64,000 nt of DNA from Lactuca virosa (GCA_928212115.1 CAKMRJ010005634.1:175085629-175149628); one strand, 5' to 3'; counted from the stretch's first letter, positions 45,531 to 56,738 are shown. Notes: a model not told the origin generated them from the letters alone. Translations and numbers: made by a program.

Positions 45531-47011
45531 GGGGAGTGACCCAACGTTCTGGACTAAGCCATGGTTCTGGAAGTTCATGGGACTCGGCGAGTGCACGAAC
45601 GGACTCGGCGAGTCCAAGGCAATCTTCTTAGAACTCGACGAGTTGTTCATCAACTCGGCGAGTCGAGGACAGATCTTGTTCATCAGCTGAAGGTGGACTC
45701 AACGAGTTGTTCATCAACTCGGCGAGTCGGATGAGTTTTCATGTGGCGTTCATATGAGAGAAGAACTCGTCGAGTTGACGGCCCAACTCGACGAGTAGAG
45801 TCGTGGATAAGGACAAATGGAAGGTTAGGGACTCGGCGAGTTGGCTAGCCAACTCGGCGAGTCAGGTCAACTGGAAGTTGACTTTGACTTTGACGTTGAC
45901 TTGACTTGATCGGGGGTAAAATGGTCATTTTACCCAAAGAGTAGATATCACACTCTGATGGTGTGTTTTGTGGGATTTATAGCCGGAAGATTTCCGGAGC
46001 AGCAGCAGCAGATAGAGAGTTCCCGCACAGATCAGCAGCTACTACGAGGTGAGTTACCTTCCAGTAGCAGTGGGTCTACGGCCACAATGCCGGCCCACCA
46101 GTAGGGATCGTATGATAGATGTTTGTCTTTGTGATATTCATCTGTGTTACTACTACCTGATATGTTATATGCTAGCGTTACATGATATGTGATAGTAATA
46201 GAGTTCGGTTGTTAGGACCGAAGGGTAGGTTAGGCACCCCAGATATGCCTAACAGTATGTTATGATATGTTTAGCTGCTAGCATGATATGTTATATGAGA
46301 TAGAGGTAGTAGGAGGGGGAATAGTCCCCGAGATTCGGTTGTTAGGACCGAAGGGTAGGTCGGACACCCCAGATATGTCTGACAGTAGATTATGCTATGG
46401 TATATGCGATAGTAGTAGTAGGGGTGAAATAGTCCCCGAGGGTTCGGTTGTTAGGACCGAAGGGTAGTCAGCACCCCATAATGGCTCGACACGGGTAGGT
46501 CAGCACCCCAGAATGGCTCGACACGGGTAGGTCAGCACCTCAAAATAGCTTGACACGGGTAGGACGGCACCCCAGAATGGCCGCATGGGTAGGTCGGCAC
46601 CCCAGAATGGCCGTACAGGTAGGTCGGCACCCCAGAATGGCCGTACCGGGTAGGTCGGGCACCCCAGAAATGCCTGGCAGTATGTATGCTATATGATTGT
46701 ATGGTATGTGGACGATGGGGGAACTCACTAAGCTTTGTGCTTACAGTTTACAGTTTTGTTTCAGGTACCTCTTCAGTGAAGGGGAAGGAGCTGGCGCGGT
46801 AGCGGCACATCATACACACACGCATTGGTTTTCCGCATTATGAGATGTTCTGGGATTGTACTCTGACATTATTATTACTTTCATGATTTGGTTTTCAGAC
46901 ACGAGATATATTTTTATGAATGATATGATCGAATGGTGTTTTATTACAAACGTTCTATAAACCAAATTAATCAAAAAGGAAATTTTTGGACGTGAAAATT
47001 GGGTCGTTACA
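45531..47011 (+). repeat. 5' LTR of Tekay-like element, right piece
   Basis: This continues 34912-35748. It contains many ACTCGGCGAGT/ACTCGACGAGT palindromes (45581-45865), donor-like GAG/GTGAGT at 46048/46049, repeated ttcggttgttaggaccgaa modules, a minisatellite (46463-46680), the ggaactcactaagctttgtg block, and acceptor-like TTTCAG/GTAC at 46764/46765. It ends GGGTCGTTACA. Confidence 0.9.
46463..46680 (+). repeat. Minisatellite in LTR, about 31-bp unit
   Basis: Seven imperfect copies of gggtaggtcagcaccccaga plus atggctcgacac. A shorter array is in the 3' LTR (about 54355-54473), where copia sequence interrupts it. Confidence 0.9.
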
Positions 47012-47014
47012 AGT

Positions 47015-47026
47015 TGGTATCAGAGC
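47015..47026 (+). other. Primer binding site (tRNA-Met), Tekay-like element
   Basis: TGGTATCAGAGC, four bases after the LTR end at 47011; a perfect match to the standard plant initiator-tRNA-Met primer site. Confidence 0.92.
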
Positions 47027-47968
47027 CCTGGTTTGAGGGATTCGGACACACCTTCGGGGTGTCTGGACTCAAATCGAGGATTAAAAGATTTTTTATAAAG
47101 AAATGATTTTCTAAAGGCTAAGTAAAAGAGTTTGAGAAAAACAAGGTGTGTGATGTGCGCGACCGGCCGAGCTCAAGTAGTTTTCCCCAGAGTACCCATA
47201 CAAGCTCATGTTATGATTTACCAGTTTCAGTAGAACTGCATGCTAGAATAGGACTAAGGATCTAGGAATGATGCCTTATGTGCCTGCTTTATGTGCTTCA
47301 GCTTTATGAGAATTGCATGCTAGTATTGAGTAGACAGCAGTAGGATAGCCTATTTAGGTTATGCCTGATAGTATGAGCTTAGCATTGTATGCTAGTACAG
47401 TTTCTTGTTATGAAAATAGATTTGCTTGAGTAGTTTCCTTTGTCTGAATGCTGCTTGCTTTGTGCTTTTAGGAGTTCTAGCTGTCTTTCACTAACTAGTA
47501 AACGAATACGTTAAGTTACATATTGCAAGGACTAAATAATTCCAGAAGGTTGGGTCTAGCCCTATTTCGCAGCTCTTGTTTGAGTCCAACCGTTGTAGGG
47601 TAGGATCTCTCATTCGAAGAATTATCTAGTCTGAGTAATATGTAATAGTATTCGCGAGCTAGTTAGGGGAAGAAAGCAGGGACTTCTTATGCAGCTGATG
47701 ACGGAGAGTGGGTTGGTGGTTACCTAGGGCAAGCCTAGGATGAGAGTAGCATGAGATCAGCAGTAGTAGTAGAAGGGACTTGGTGGAGTCAAGGCAATTC
47801 TTGAGGAAAGTACGGATAGATGTGGAAGGTAGTATGGGCCGTACTACTGGAAGCAGAGGATCCGTACTTGAATTGAGGAAGGCTGAGGCGAGACCAGGAA
47901 CCTTGCAGTAGATGTGATCCCTCTAAGATGTATCAGTACCACTGACAGTTGTCGTTACGTATTGCAGA
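47027..47968 (+). other. Leader of the Tekay-like element
   Basis: About 0.94 kb of untranslated sequence between primer site and gag; no supported ORF. Confidence 0.65.
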
Positions 47969-49192
47969 ATGGTGGTACTACGTTCGAGGCCAGCAGTTGG
48001 CAGTTCGGGAGAGGGATCGGGTTCGGGTTCAGGTTCCGAACCAGTGGATGAGAGGCTACGCGAGTTCATCGCGTCAGAGATCACCAGAGGCATCCTTGAG
48101 TCGACCCCCATCATTTTCGGGTCGATCAAGGAAGGGATATTTGAGCTGATGGAGGACCGCCTCAGGGCGTTCAGGAGTGACATGGCATCTGGCCAGTCAG
48201 GATCTCGCACACTGTCCTTTAAGGACTTCAGGAGCAGTGGTGCGACGGACTTCCACGGGGCGAAGGACCCCATTGTGGCCAGACGATGGATTGCAGACAT
48301 TGAGTCTGCGCAGCTGACCAGCTTCTTCCCCGAGGGGTCGAAGATAAGATATGCAGCAGGGTGTTTGAGAGACAGAGCTAGACATTGGTGGGAGTTTGTT
48401 GGTGACTCATTGGGAGCCTCGGCTGTTGAGGCTATGACATGGCCGGACTTTGTGACCCGGTTCAGAGCAGAGTTTGCGCCAGCTGTAGAGCTTCAACAGC
48501 TGGCCAGGGAGGTTTTGGATATGAGGCAGACGACGGAGACTGTGGCGAAGATCACCGCCAAGTTCCGGGAGAGGGCGTTACTAGTGCCCCAATATGCGGG
48601 TGATGAGGATATGAGGAGGACCCGCTACCATGACATGTTGCGAGCCGACATTCGGAGCATGTCAGTTTTCAGCTTGCCTACCCTGGATTCTATGATTGCC
48701 AGGGCAAGGGAGAGGGAGATAGATCTGGAGCACATCCGGAAGAGGAAGGCAGAGGAGGGACAGACGATAGGGGCTTCGGGAAAGAAGCCCAAGGGATCAG
48801 ATGGTAGGCCGAAAGGCCAGTCAGGACCGGGCCGCTGCAGGAAATGCGGCAGGCCACATGAGGGGGCATGTAGATTGGGGTCGTCGGGCTGCTATAAGTG
48901 CGGCAAGACGGGGCACTTCAGCAGGGATTGTACCGCCCCTGCACCTGTTATTCAGACGTCTGAGTTGCTGTGTTTCCACTGCAACCAGAGGGGCCACAAG
49001 AAGGCCAACTGCCCCCAGTTGACAGCAGCAGCAGCGCCAGTGAAGGCGCCAGCTCCAGCGACCCTGCGGATTACAGATGGCCGGCAGGGCAAGGCAGAGG
49101 CTCCGGTGGTGAGGAGTCGGGCATTTCAGTTGACTACCGAGGAGGCACGCGCCGCACCCGATGTGGTGACGGGTATGATTCTTTCCCTCTGA
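47969..49192 (+). CDS. Gypsy gag with three zinc knuckles
   Basis: An uninterrupted 407-codon capsid/nucleocapsid precursor. The Ser/Gly-rich N-terminus (GEGSGSGSGSEPVDER) is followed by capsid blocks (ATDFHGAKDP, RDRARHWWEFV; residues about 90-140), then a basic linker. Three Cys/His clusters follow: CRKCGRPHEGAC, CYKCGKTGHFSRDC and CFHCNQRGHKKANC (about residues 288-350). The conserved LRITDGRQGKAE block leads toward protease, but the frame ends at a stop and protease resumes after a short gap. Confidence 0.9.
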   Translation: MVVLRSRPAVGSSGEGSGSGSGSEPVDERLREFIASEITRGILESTPIIFGSIKEGIFELMEDRLRAFRSDMASGQSGSRTLSFKDFRSSGATDFHGAKDPIVARRWIADIESAQLTSFFPEGSKIRYAAGCLRDRARHWWEFVGDSLGASAVEAMTWPDFVTRFRAEFAPAVELQQLAREVLDMRQTTETVAKITAKFRERALLVPQYAGDEDMRRTRYHDMLRADIRSMSVFSLPTLDSMIARAREREIDLEHIRKRKAEEGQTIGASGKKPKGSDGRPKGQSGPGRCRKCGRPHEGACRLGSSGCYKCGKTGHFSRDCTAPAPVIQTSELLCFHCNQRGHKKANCPQLTAAAAPVKAPAPATLRITDGRQGKAEAPVVRSRAFQLTTEEARAAPDVVTGMILSL

Positions 49193-49221
49193 TTTATATA
49201 TGATGTTTATGATATTGATAT

Positions 49222-49862
49222 GTGCTCTGTTTAGGATCGTTCCATGTGAACGGTATCCCAGTTCAGGTATTGTTTGATTCGGGTGCTACCCGATCGTTTG
49301 TTTCTCTTGCGCTTAGCAAGAAGTTTTCTGAGTCTTCGGGCATGTTGGATTGCCCTCTAGAGGTCGAGATTGCGGACGACCGATCAGTGCGAGCATCTGA
49401 GGTCTTCCGAGATTGTGTACTGAGATTATTTGAGGAGCGCTACCTGGTGGATCTGGTTCCCATACCTTTACGGGGAACAAGGTGATTATCGGTATGGATT
49501 GGCTAAGCCCCAACGGGGCGGTGATAGATTGCGCACAACAGCTAGTGCGAGTCAGGACCCCAGAATGGGGGAGAGTTAGTGATTCAGGGCGAAAGGCCAC
49601 AGCGAGGACCAGCTTTGTGTTCAGCAGCGAGAGCTAGGCGTTACCTTCAGCAGGGTTGCGCAGGTTATGTCGCGTATGTTATGGATACCCGGGAGGCGGG
49701 TAGGGCGACGGTGGGCGATGTGCCCGTAGTACGAGAGTTCGCGGATGTATTCCCCGAGGAGTTGCCAGGGATACCTCCGGAGCGACAGGTAAAAGTTCAG
49801 GATCGACCTAGTTCCTGGTGCGGTTCCGATAGCCAAGGCACCGTATCGGTTGGCTCCTCCTG
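49222..49862 (+). pseudogene. Gypsy protease and linker to RT (frameshifted)
   Basis: Protease opens at 49222 with FHVNGIP and the active site VLFDSGATRSF. A frame change near 49477 separates it from the VIIGMDWLSPNGA block. The linker with VPVVREFADVFPEELPG (about 49723-49770) is in another frame again. At least two small indels, so gag-pol is not continuous. Confidence 0.85.
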
Positions 49863-51187
49863 AGATGCAGGAGTTGTCTACACAACTGCAGGAGCTGTTA
49901 GACAAAGGATTCATTAGACCGAGTAGTTCGCCTTGGGGAGCCCCGATTCTGTTTGTGAAGAAGAAGGACGGGTCGCATCGTATGTGTATAGACTATAGGG
50001 AGTTGAATAAGGTAACGGTGAAGAACCGTTACCCACTCCGGAGGATTGACGACCTCTTTGACCAGCTACCGGGGGCATCTTGGTTCTCCAAGATTGATTT
50101 GCGTTCAGGGTATCATCAAATGAGGGTCAGAGAGGAGGATGTACAAAAGACGGCGTTTCGGACGCGTTATGGCCACTATGAGTTCGTGGTGATGCCTTTC
50201 GGGCTCACCAATGCTCCTGCCGCGTTCATGGACCTCATGAACCGCGTGTGTAGACCGATGTTAGACCGGTCTGTGATAGTGTTTATTGATGATATCTTGG
50301 TTTACTCCAAGACGCAGGAGGAGCACGAGGAGCATCTGCGAGAGGTTCTAGAGACTTTGAGGAGGGAGAACTTGTATGCCAAGTTCTCCAAGTGTGAGTT
50401 CTGGTTGCGCGAGGTGCAGTTTCTTGGGCACCTTGTCAACCAGAACGGGATTTCGGTAGATCCGGCCAAGGTGGAGGCCGTGATGAGATGGGAGGTTCCG
50501 AAGTCTCCATCTGAGATTCGGAGTTTCCTGGGATTAGCTGGCTACTATCGGAGATTCATCCAGGATTTCTCCAAGATAGCCTTACCCCTGACCAGGCTAA
50601 CGAGGAAGGCCGTGGTCTTTCGTTGGGGGCCTGAGCAGCAGGCTGCATTCGAGACACTGAGACAGAGATTGTGCGAGGCGCCAATCTTAGCCCTGCCAGA
50701 GGGCATGGAGGATCTCGTCGTGTACTGTGATGCGTCCATCTCAGGCTTGGGCGCAGTATTGATGCAGAGAGGGCATGTTATCGCTTACGCTTCGAGGCAG
50801 CTGAAGCCTCACGAGGCGAACTACCCGACGCATGATTTGGAGCTGGGGGCTGTTGTGTTCGCCCTCAAGATTTGGCGTCATTACCTCTATGGGGTTCGTT
50901 GTACGATTTACACGGACCACAAGAGCTTGAGGTACCTCATGGATCAGCCGAATCTAAACATGAGGCAGCGTCGGTGGTTGGACGTGGTGAAGGATTACGA
51001 TTGTGAGATCCTTTACCATCCGGGGAAGGCCAATGTGGTGGCCGATGCGCTTAGCCGCAAGGCGGCACCGATCAGAGATATCTGCATGCGGATGACAGTA
51101 GTGACCCCGTTATTGGAGCGGATTCGGGAGGCCCAGCAGGAGGCCATGAAGGAGGAACATCGGAAGAGTGAGCGTATAGTGGGTTAG
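49850..51187 (+). CDS. Gypsy reverse transcriptase and RNase H
   Basis: An open 445-codon segment of pol. RT has CIDYRELNKVT (about 46), FSKIDLRSGYHQ (about 79), MPFGLTNAPAAF (about 115) and catalytic FIDD (145-148). The connection region has SFLGLAGYYRRFI. RNase H has YCDASISGLGAVLMQ (about 290), YASRQLKPHE, LELGAVVFALKIWRHYL and IYTDHKSL, and ends with HPGKANVVADALSRK. All visible catalytic blocks are preserved. The first Met is just an internal Met; the true protein is a larger polyprotein. It ends at a stop at about 51185, inside the linker to integrase. Confidence 0.9.
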   Translation: MAPPEMQELSTQLQELLDKGFIRPSSSPWGAPILFVKKKDGSHRMCIDYRELNKVTVKNRYPLRRIDDLFDQLPGASWFSKIDLRSGYHQMRVREEDVQKTAFRTRYGHYEFVVMPFGLTNAPAAFMDLMNRVCRPMLDRSVIVFIDDILVYSKTQEEHEEHLREVLETLRRENLYAKFSKCEFWLREVQFLGHLVNQNGISVDPAKVEAVMRWEVPKSPSEIRSFLGLAGYYRRFIQDFSKIALPLTRLTRKAVVFRWGPEQQAAFETLRQRLCEAPILALPEGMEDLVVYCDASISGLGAVLMQRGHVIAYASRQLKPHEANYPTHDLELGAVVFALKIWRHYLYGVRCTIYTDHKSLRYLMDQPNLNMRQRRWLDVVKDYDCEILYHPGKANVVADALSRKAAPIRDICMRMTVVTPLLERIREAQQEAMKEEHRKSERIVG

Positions 51188-52563
51188 GTTTCCTCCTTCG
51201 ACTATGACAACAGGGGATTATTGACACTACACCGCAGGGTGTGGGTTCCATACCACGGAGGCGTGCGCCAGGTTTTGATGGAGGAGGCGCACAAATCCCG
51301 ATTCTCCATTCATCCCGGGGCGACGAAGATGTATAGGGATCTTCGTCTTGGACTATTGGTGGCCCTGCATGAAGCGGGATGTGGCATGGTATTGGAGTGG
51401 TGCTTGACCTGCAGGAAGGTCAAGGCCGAGCATCAGAGACCACACGGCAAGATGCAGCCGTTGGATATTCCGCTGTGGAAATGGGAGGATATTACGATGG
51501 ATTTTATCACCAAGCTTCCCAGGACCGTGCGGGGAGTGGATTCGATTTGGGTCATCGTCGATCGATTGACCAAGAGCGCCCACTTTATCCCGATTCAGGA
51601 GAGCATCTCGGCCGAGAAAATTGGCCGATATCTATATCAGAGGGTGGTGGTCGGCACGGAGTGCCAGTTTCGTGATTTCGGATAGGGATGTGCGGTTCAC
51701 TTCCAGGTTTTGGAAGAAATTCCACGACGAGTTGGGTACTCGTCTGCATTTCAACACCGCCTTTCACCCGCAGACGGATGGCCAGAGCGAGCGGACCATC
51801 CAGACTCTGGAGGATATGCTGCGGGCATGTGTTTTAGACTTCGGAGGTAGTTGGGATACCCACCTTCCATTGGCAGAGTTCTCCTACAACAATAGTTACC
51901 ACGCGAGCATCGACCGTCCTCCCTTTGAGATGTTGTATGGGAGGAGGTGCAGGACCCCGATATGTTGGGCGAGGTTGGCCAGAGAGTCATGGGGAGCACC
52001 GAAGTGGTGCTCAAGACGACGGAGAGGATTCAACAGGTCCGGAGCAGGCTTCAGACTGCTCAGAGTCGGCAAAAAAGTTATGCCGACAAGCGTCGTTCGG
52101 ACCTGGAGTTCCAGGTCGGGGATATGGTTCTCCTGAAGGTGTCGCCTTGGAAAGGCGTCATCCGACTCAGGAAGCGGGGCAAGTTGGGCCCAAGGTACAT
52201 TGGACCTTCAGGGTTGTAGCCCGTGTGGGCAAGGTGGCGTACCGGTTGGATCTGCCAGCCGAGCTCAGACAGATCCACAACACTTTCCACGTCTCTCAGC
52301 TGCGGAAGTGCCTGGTGGACGACTCAGCAGTGGTACCCTTGGAGGACATTCAGGTTGATGACAGCCTGAATTACATCGAGCGGCCTGTAGCGATCCTGGA
52401 CCGGAAGTCGAAGGATTTGAGGAACAAGAGAGTGGAACTCGTGAAGGTGCAATGGCAGCACCGGAAGGGGTCGGAGTGGACTTGGGAGCCGGTGGACGAG
52501 ATGATGGAGCATTACCCCGAGCTGTTTCAGGAACGAGCAGCAGACTTCGAGGACGAAGTCTAA
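51188..52563 (+). pseudogene. Gypsy integrase with chromodomain-like tail (frameshifted)
   Basis: The zinc-binding part has HPGATKMYRDL and CLTCRKVK (about 51310-51420), with a frame change between them. The catalytic core has ITMDFITKLP (first Asp) and WVIVDRLTKSAHF. It then continues in another frame from about 51650 with SDRDVRFTSRFW and FHPQTDGQSERTIQTLEDM. The C-terminal part has VSPWKG, the YRLDLPAELRQIHNTFHVS block and the tail LNYIERPVAIL..VQWQHRKGSEWTWEP. About four frame changes make it non-functional as it stands. Confidence 0.88.
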
Positions 52564-52566
52564 AAT

Positions 52567-52580
52567 AAGTGGGGGAGATT
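52567..52580 (+). other. Polypurine tract of the Tekay-like element
   Basis: aagtgggggagatt, directly before the 3' LTR start. Confidence 0.85.
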
Positions 52581-54473
52581 TGTAGCACCTAGTTCTTGGT
52601 ACGTATTCTTTTATTTAAATATTTTGCATTTTTGGCCTTGGACTCGGCGAGTTGAAGGACCAACTCGCCGATTAGAAGCGAGAGCGGACAGGGAGTTATG
52701 AGCTACTCGGCGAGTCGGAGACCGGACTCGGCGAGTAGGTGCTGTCTGGACAAAAACCCTAATCCAAGGGTTTGCACCCTATTTAAACGACCTTATGCAG
52801 CCTCCATCGCCCCTTTATTGCTCCCCACCTTCATTGAAACCCTAGCCGTTATTGAAGCAATCAAAGGCATTTGAAGTGATTTGGTGCTTTGTGACCCAAG
52901 GAAGGAAGGAAAAGCTTGAAGGATCAGAGGAGGCTAGAAGGATCCGTTTTGAGCATCTTGCAGTCTACAGAAGGTATAAAAGTCTATACCTTGCTTGTTC
53001 TTTTGATAGATCCCATTCATGAGTTTTAGGGCTTTCTAAGCCATTTTGGTCACCAACCATGATTGCAAGCATGGTTTGGGGTTGATGTTTCGGAATCGGT
53101 CCTTAGCGGGGTTTACAAGGCAGAAAGGAGTGGCTTTTGCACTCAAAGAAGGCCCCATGCATTGTAAGAGCTTGTTTAGGACCTTTTGAGCTCAATGTCC
53201 CATGCAAGCACGTAAAGGTTGTAACTTTACGTGCTAGATTGATTATAAAAGCTTGGATCTATCTTTGATCAAGGTTGTACATCAGAAATCACGGATTTAG
53301 AGTGTGGACATGACCGACGGCGAGTCCGTTCTTGGACTCGGCGAGTCCGAGGCTTTGAGCCCCATATTTGTTAAGGGTCAAGGACCCAGTTGAGTGTGGA
53401 AAGGTTTCAGGGAGGTCTCGGGGAGTGACCCAACGTTCTGGGACTAAGCCATTGGTTCTGGAAGTTCATGGGACTCGGCGATTTGCACGAACGGACTCGG
53501 CGAGTCCAAGGCAATCTTCTTAGAACTCGACGAGTTGTTCATCAACTCGGCGAGTCGAGGACAGATCTTGTTCATCAGTGAAGGTGGACTCAACGAGTTG
53601 TTCATCAACTCGGCGAGTCGGATGAGTTTTCATGTGGCGTTCATATGAGAGAAGAACTCGTCGAGTTGACGGCCCAACTCGACGAGTAGAGTCGTGGATA
53701 AGGACAAATGGAAGGTTAGGGACTCGGCGAGTTGGCTAGCCAACTCGGCGAGTCAGGTCAACTGGAAGTTGACTTTGACTTTGACATTGACTTGACTTGA
53801 TCGGGGGTAAAATGGTCATTTTACCAAAAGAGTAGATATCACACTCTGATGGTGTGTTTTGTGGGATTTATAGCCGGAGGATTTCCGGAGCAGCAGCAGA
53901 GCAGATAGAGTTCCCGCACAGATCAGCAGCTACTACGAGGTGAGTTACCTTCCAGTAGCGGTGGGTCTACGACCACAATGCCGGCCCACCAGTAGGGATC
54001 GTATGATAGATGTTTGTCTTTGTGATATTTCATCTGTGTTACTACTACCTGAATGTTATATGCTAGCGTGATATGATATGTGATAGTGATAGAGTTCGGT
54101 TGTTAGGACCGAAGGGTAGGTTAGGCACCCCAGATATGCCTAACAGTATGTTATGATATGTTTAGCTGCTAGCATGATATGTTAATTGAGATAGAGGGTA
54201 GTAGGAGGGGAATAGTCCCCAAGATTCGGTTGTTAGACCGAAGGGTTAGGTCGGACACCCCAGATATGTCTGACAGTAGATTATGTTATGGTATATGCGA
54301 TAGTAGTAGTAGGGGGGTGAAATAGTCCCCGAGGTTCGGTTGTTAGGACCGAAGGGTAGTCAGCACCCCAGAATGGCTCGACACGGGTAGGTCAGCACCC
54401 CAGAATGGCTCGACACGGGTAGGTCAGCACCCCAGAATGGCTTGACACGGGTAGGACGACACCCCAGAATGGC
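52581..54473 (+). repeat. 3' LTR of Tekay-like element, left piece
   Basis: It starts TGTAGCACCTAG. It matches the 5' LTR but without the 9.8 kb composite: the empty site reads gggaggtctcggggag at about 53411-53426, against gtccc..gtcccggggag in the 5' LTR. It carries the same palindromes, TATTTAA (52780-52786), donor-like GAG/GTGAGT (53939/53940) and the start of the minisatellite, where copia sequence begins at about 54474. Confidence 0.9.
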
Positions 54474-55073
54474 TGGGCCCAGCACATAAGTCAACACCAA
54501 ATCATCGAGGGGCCCACAGATATCGCTTTTCCGGTTAGGGCAAAAGGAACGAATAAACGTTGACTCATATGCTTGTATCTTTTACTCATCAAATTATACA
54601 TGATAATACGTTTTATAACACCAAGTTACTGATGCGTTTTCGTATCACCAATGTATAACCGACTTTGTAAATTACAACTCATATATCTTCGTTTCAAGAT
54701 TATAAGATATTATCGTCTCAGTATTACTCGTGATGAATTCCATGAAGTGATACTCTGAGCGAGGGTTTATCCAATACTCAAATCTCAATTTCTGAGTAGT
54801 CATGAACATTGCAGCAATTCTATTGCCATGTCTATCCTCAGACAATCTACAATCTAGTTCATGACAGTCTTAATTCACTACTTACTTCCAAAAGTACGAG
54901 CGACTATGGAGTTTGAATAATTAAATTATTCGGGAAGTAAAACATACAAAATATGAAACACAATAACAACCAATCGACAAAAGGCAGAAACCAAACTTAT
55001 AAATAATACTTTATTATTAATCACCAAAAGTCAATTACATTTACTTTGTTACAAGTTTCAGAACAAAACTAAT
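54474..55073 (-). other. Truncated 3' non-coding region of copia
   Basis: This matches about 8880-9483 in the first copia. No ORF. The left edge is the deletion breakpoint. Confidence 0.7.
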
Positions 55074-55816
55074 CTAACTACTAAAACTAATATCATCTTT
55101 CAGTCCTATGCTCCGAGCATGCTGAATATGCTTAGCCCTACTCAGACCCTTTGTGAGGGGATCTGCTGGGTTATCTTCAGATGACACCCTCTTTACTACA
55201 AGATGGCCTTCTTCTACTCTATGTCTGATGAAATGGTACTTTCTGTCGATATGTCTGGTTTACCATGATCTCTCGGTTCCTTCGTCAAGGCAACCGCTCC
55301 TTCATTATCGCAGAACAGTTCCATAGGCTCCTGGATGGTTGGAACAACTCCGAGATCTCCGATGAAGTTCCTCAACCAAGCTACTTCTTTTGACGCTTCA
55401 CTCGCTGCTATGTACTATGATTCACAAGTAGAATCAGCCACCGTATCTTGCTTGGAACTCTTCCAAGTAACTGCTCCTCCATTCAGTAAAAATACCCAGC
55501 CTGACTGAGAACGGAAGTTATCTCTATCCGTCTGAAAGCTGGCGTCACTGTAACCATCTACTCTCAAAGTATCATTGCCACCAAGCACAAGGACCCAGTC
55601 CTTTGTCCTTCGCAAATACTTGAGCATATTCTTAACCGCTATCCAATGAGCTCTACCTGGGTTTCCCTGATAACGACTGACCATGCTCAAAGCAAATGCC
55701 ACATCAGGGCGAGTACATGTCATAGCGTACATGATCGATCCGACAGCGGAAGCATAAGGTACATGACTCATGTCATCTATTTCCTCATCTGTACTCGGGC
55801 ATTGAGTCTTACTCAA
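55074..55816 (-). pseudogene. Copia RNase H with premature stop
   Basis: The frame 55816-55415 covers the RT-RNase H connection (HPDVAF-type block, here RPDVAFALSMVSRY) and the first RNase H block (AVTWKSSKQDTVADSTCES). It then hits a TAG before the YIA.. block. Downstream sequence (55412-55074) is homologous to the first copia's RNase H but has at least one further frame change. Confidence 0.85.
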
Positions 55817-56738
55817 TTTGGTATTGCTCTGGATAGGTAGCTCTCCCTTCTTGGAATTTTTCCATACTAAACCTCTTTAGTACCTTATCCAAGTATGTGC
55901 TCTGACTAAGTCCAATTAGTCTCTTCTTTCTATCTCTCAATATTCTAATCCCAAGAATATAGGCAGCTTCTCTAAGGTCTTTCATGGCAAAACACTTTCC
56001 AAGCCAAGACTTAACTTCTTTCAAGGTTGGAACGTCGTTACCAATGAGTAATATGTCATCGACATATAACACCAGAAAAGTTACTATACTCCCACTAGCC
56101 TTGATATACACACAAAACTCATCTTCACTTCTAGAGAAACCAAACTCTTTGACTTTCTCATGGAAGCAAAGATTCCAGCTGCGAGATGCTTGTTTCAATC
56201 CATAAATGGATTTCTCAAGCTTGCACACCCTATTGGGAAACTCTGTATCAACAAAACCCTCTGGTTGATTCATGTAAACATCCTCAACCAACTTCCCGTT
56301 AAGGAAAGCAGTCTTGACATCCATCTGCCAGATTTCATAGTCATGAAAGGCAGCTATGGCGAGCAATATCCTAATAGATTTAATCTTAGCTACTGGCAAA
56401 AAGGTCTCATCATAGTCAACCCCTGGGGTTTGAGTGAAACCTTTTGCAACCAGTCGAGCCTTGAATGTATGCACATTCCCATCCATGTCTGTCTTCTTCT
56501 TGAAGATCCATTTGCACCCAACTGTCTTACGACCTGGTGCACTATCAACCAAATTCCAAACTTGGTTGTCATACATGGACTTAATCTCGCTGTCCATTGC
56601 CTCTTTCCACTTGGAAGCCTCTGGGCCTGCCATTGCTTCCTTATAAGTGATTGGTTCATCTAAGTTAACCAGTGTTCTGTCACTTATGAATGTGTCACCA
56701 TCTGAAGTAATATGAAAACCATACAACTCAGGTGGCAC
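55809..56738 (-). CDS. Copia reverse transcriptase
   Basis: An open 309-codon RT segment: GCKWIFKKKTDMDG (residue about 73), MDVKTAFLNGKL with a catalytic Asp (about 140), SIYGLKQASRSW (about 174) and the catalytic LVLYVDDILLIG (about 223). The RT region is intact up to a frame change at about 55812, where it passes into the RNase H frame with a short overlap. More complete than the counterpart at 9944-11168. Confidence 0.9.
   Translation of the reverse strand: MPPELYGFHITSDGDTFISDRTLVNLDEPITYKEAMAGPEASKWKEAMDSEIKSMYDNQVWNLVDSAPGRKTVGCKWIFKKKTDMDGNVHTFKARLVAKGFTQTPGVDYDETFLPVAKIKSIRILLAIAAFHDYEIWQMDVKTAFLNGKLVEDVYMNQPEGFVDTEFPNRVCKLEKSIYGLKQASRSWNLCFHEKVKEFGFSRSEDEFCVYIKASGSIVTFLVLYVDDILLIGNDVPTLKEVKSWLGKCFAMKDLREAAYILGIRILRDRKKRLIGLSQSTYLDKVLKRFSMEKFQEGRATYPEQYQIE

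Noticed and set aside
46463..46680. CRISPR-like regular repeat spacing
   Set aside because: The units are contiguous and imperfect without unique spacers, and the DNA is a plant LTR; it is a minisatellite.
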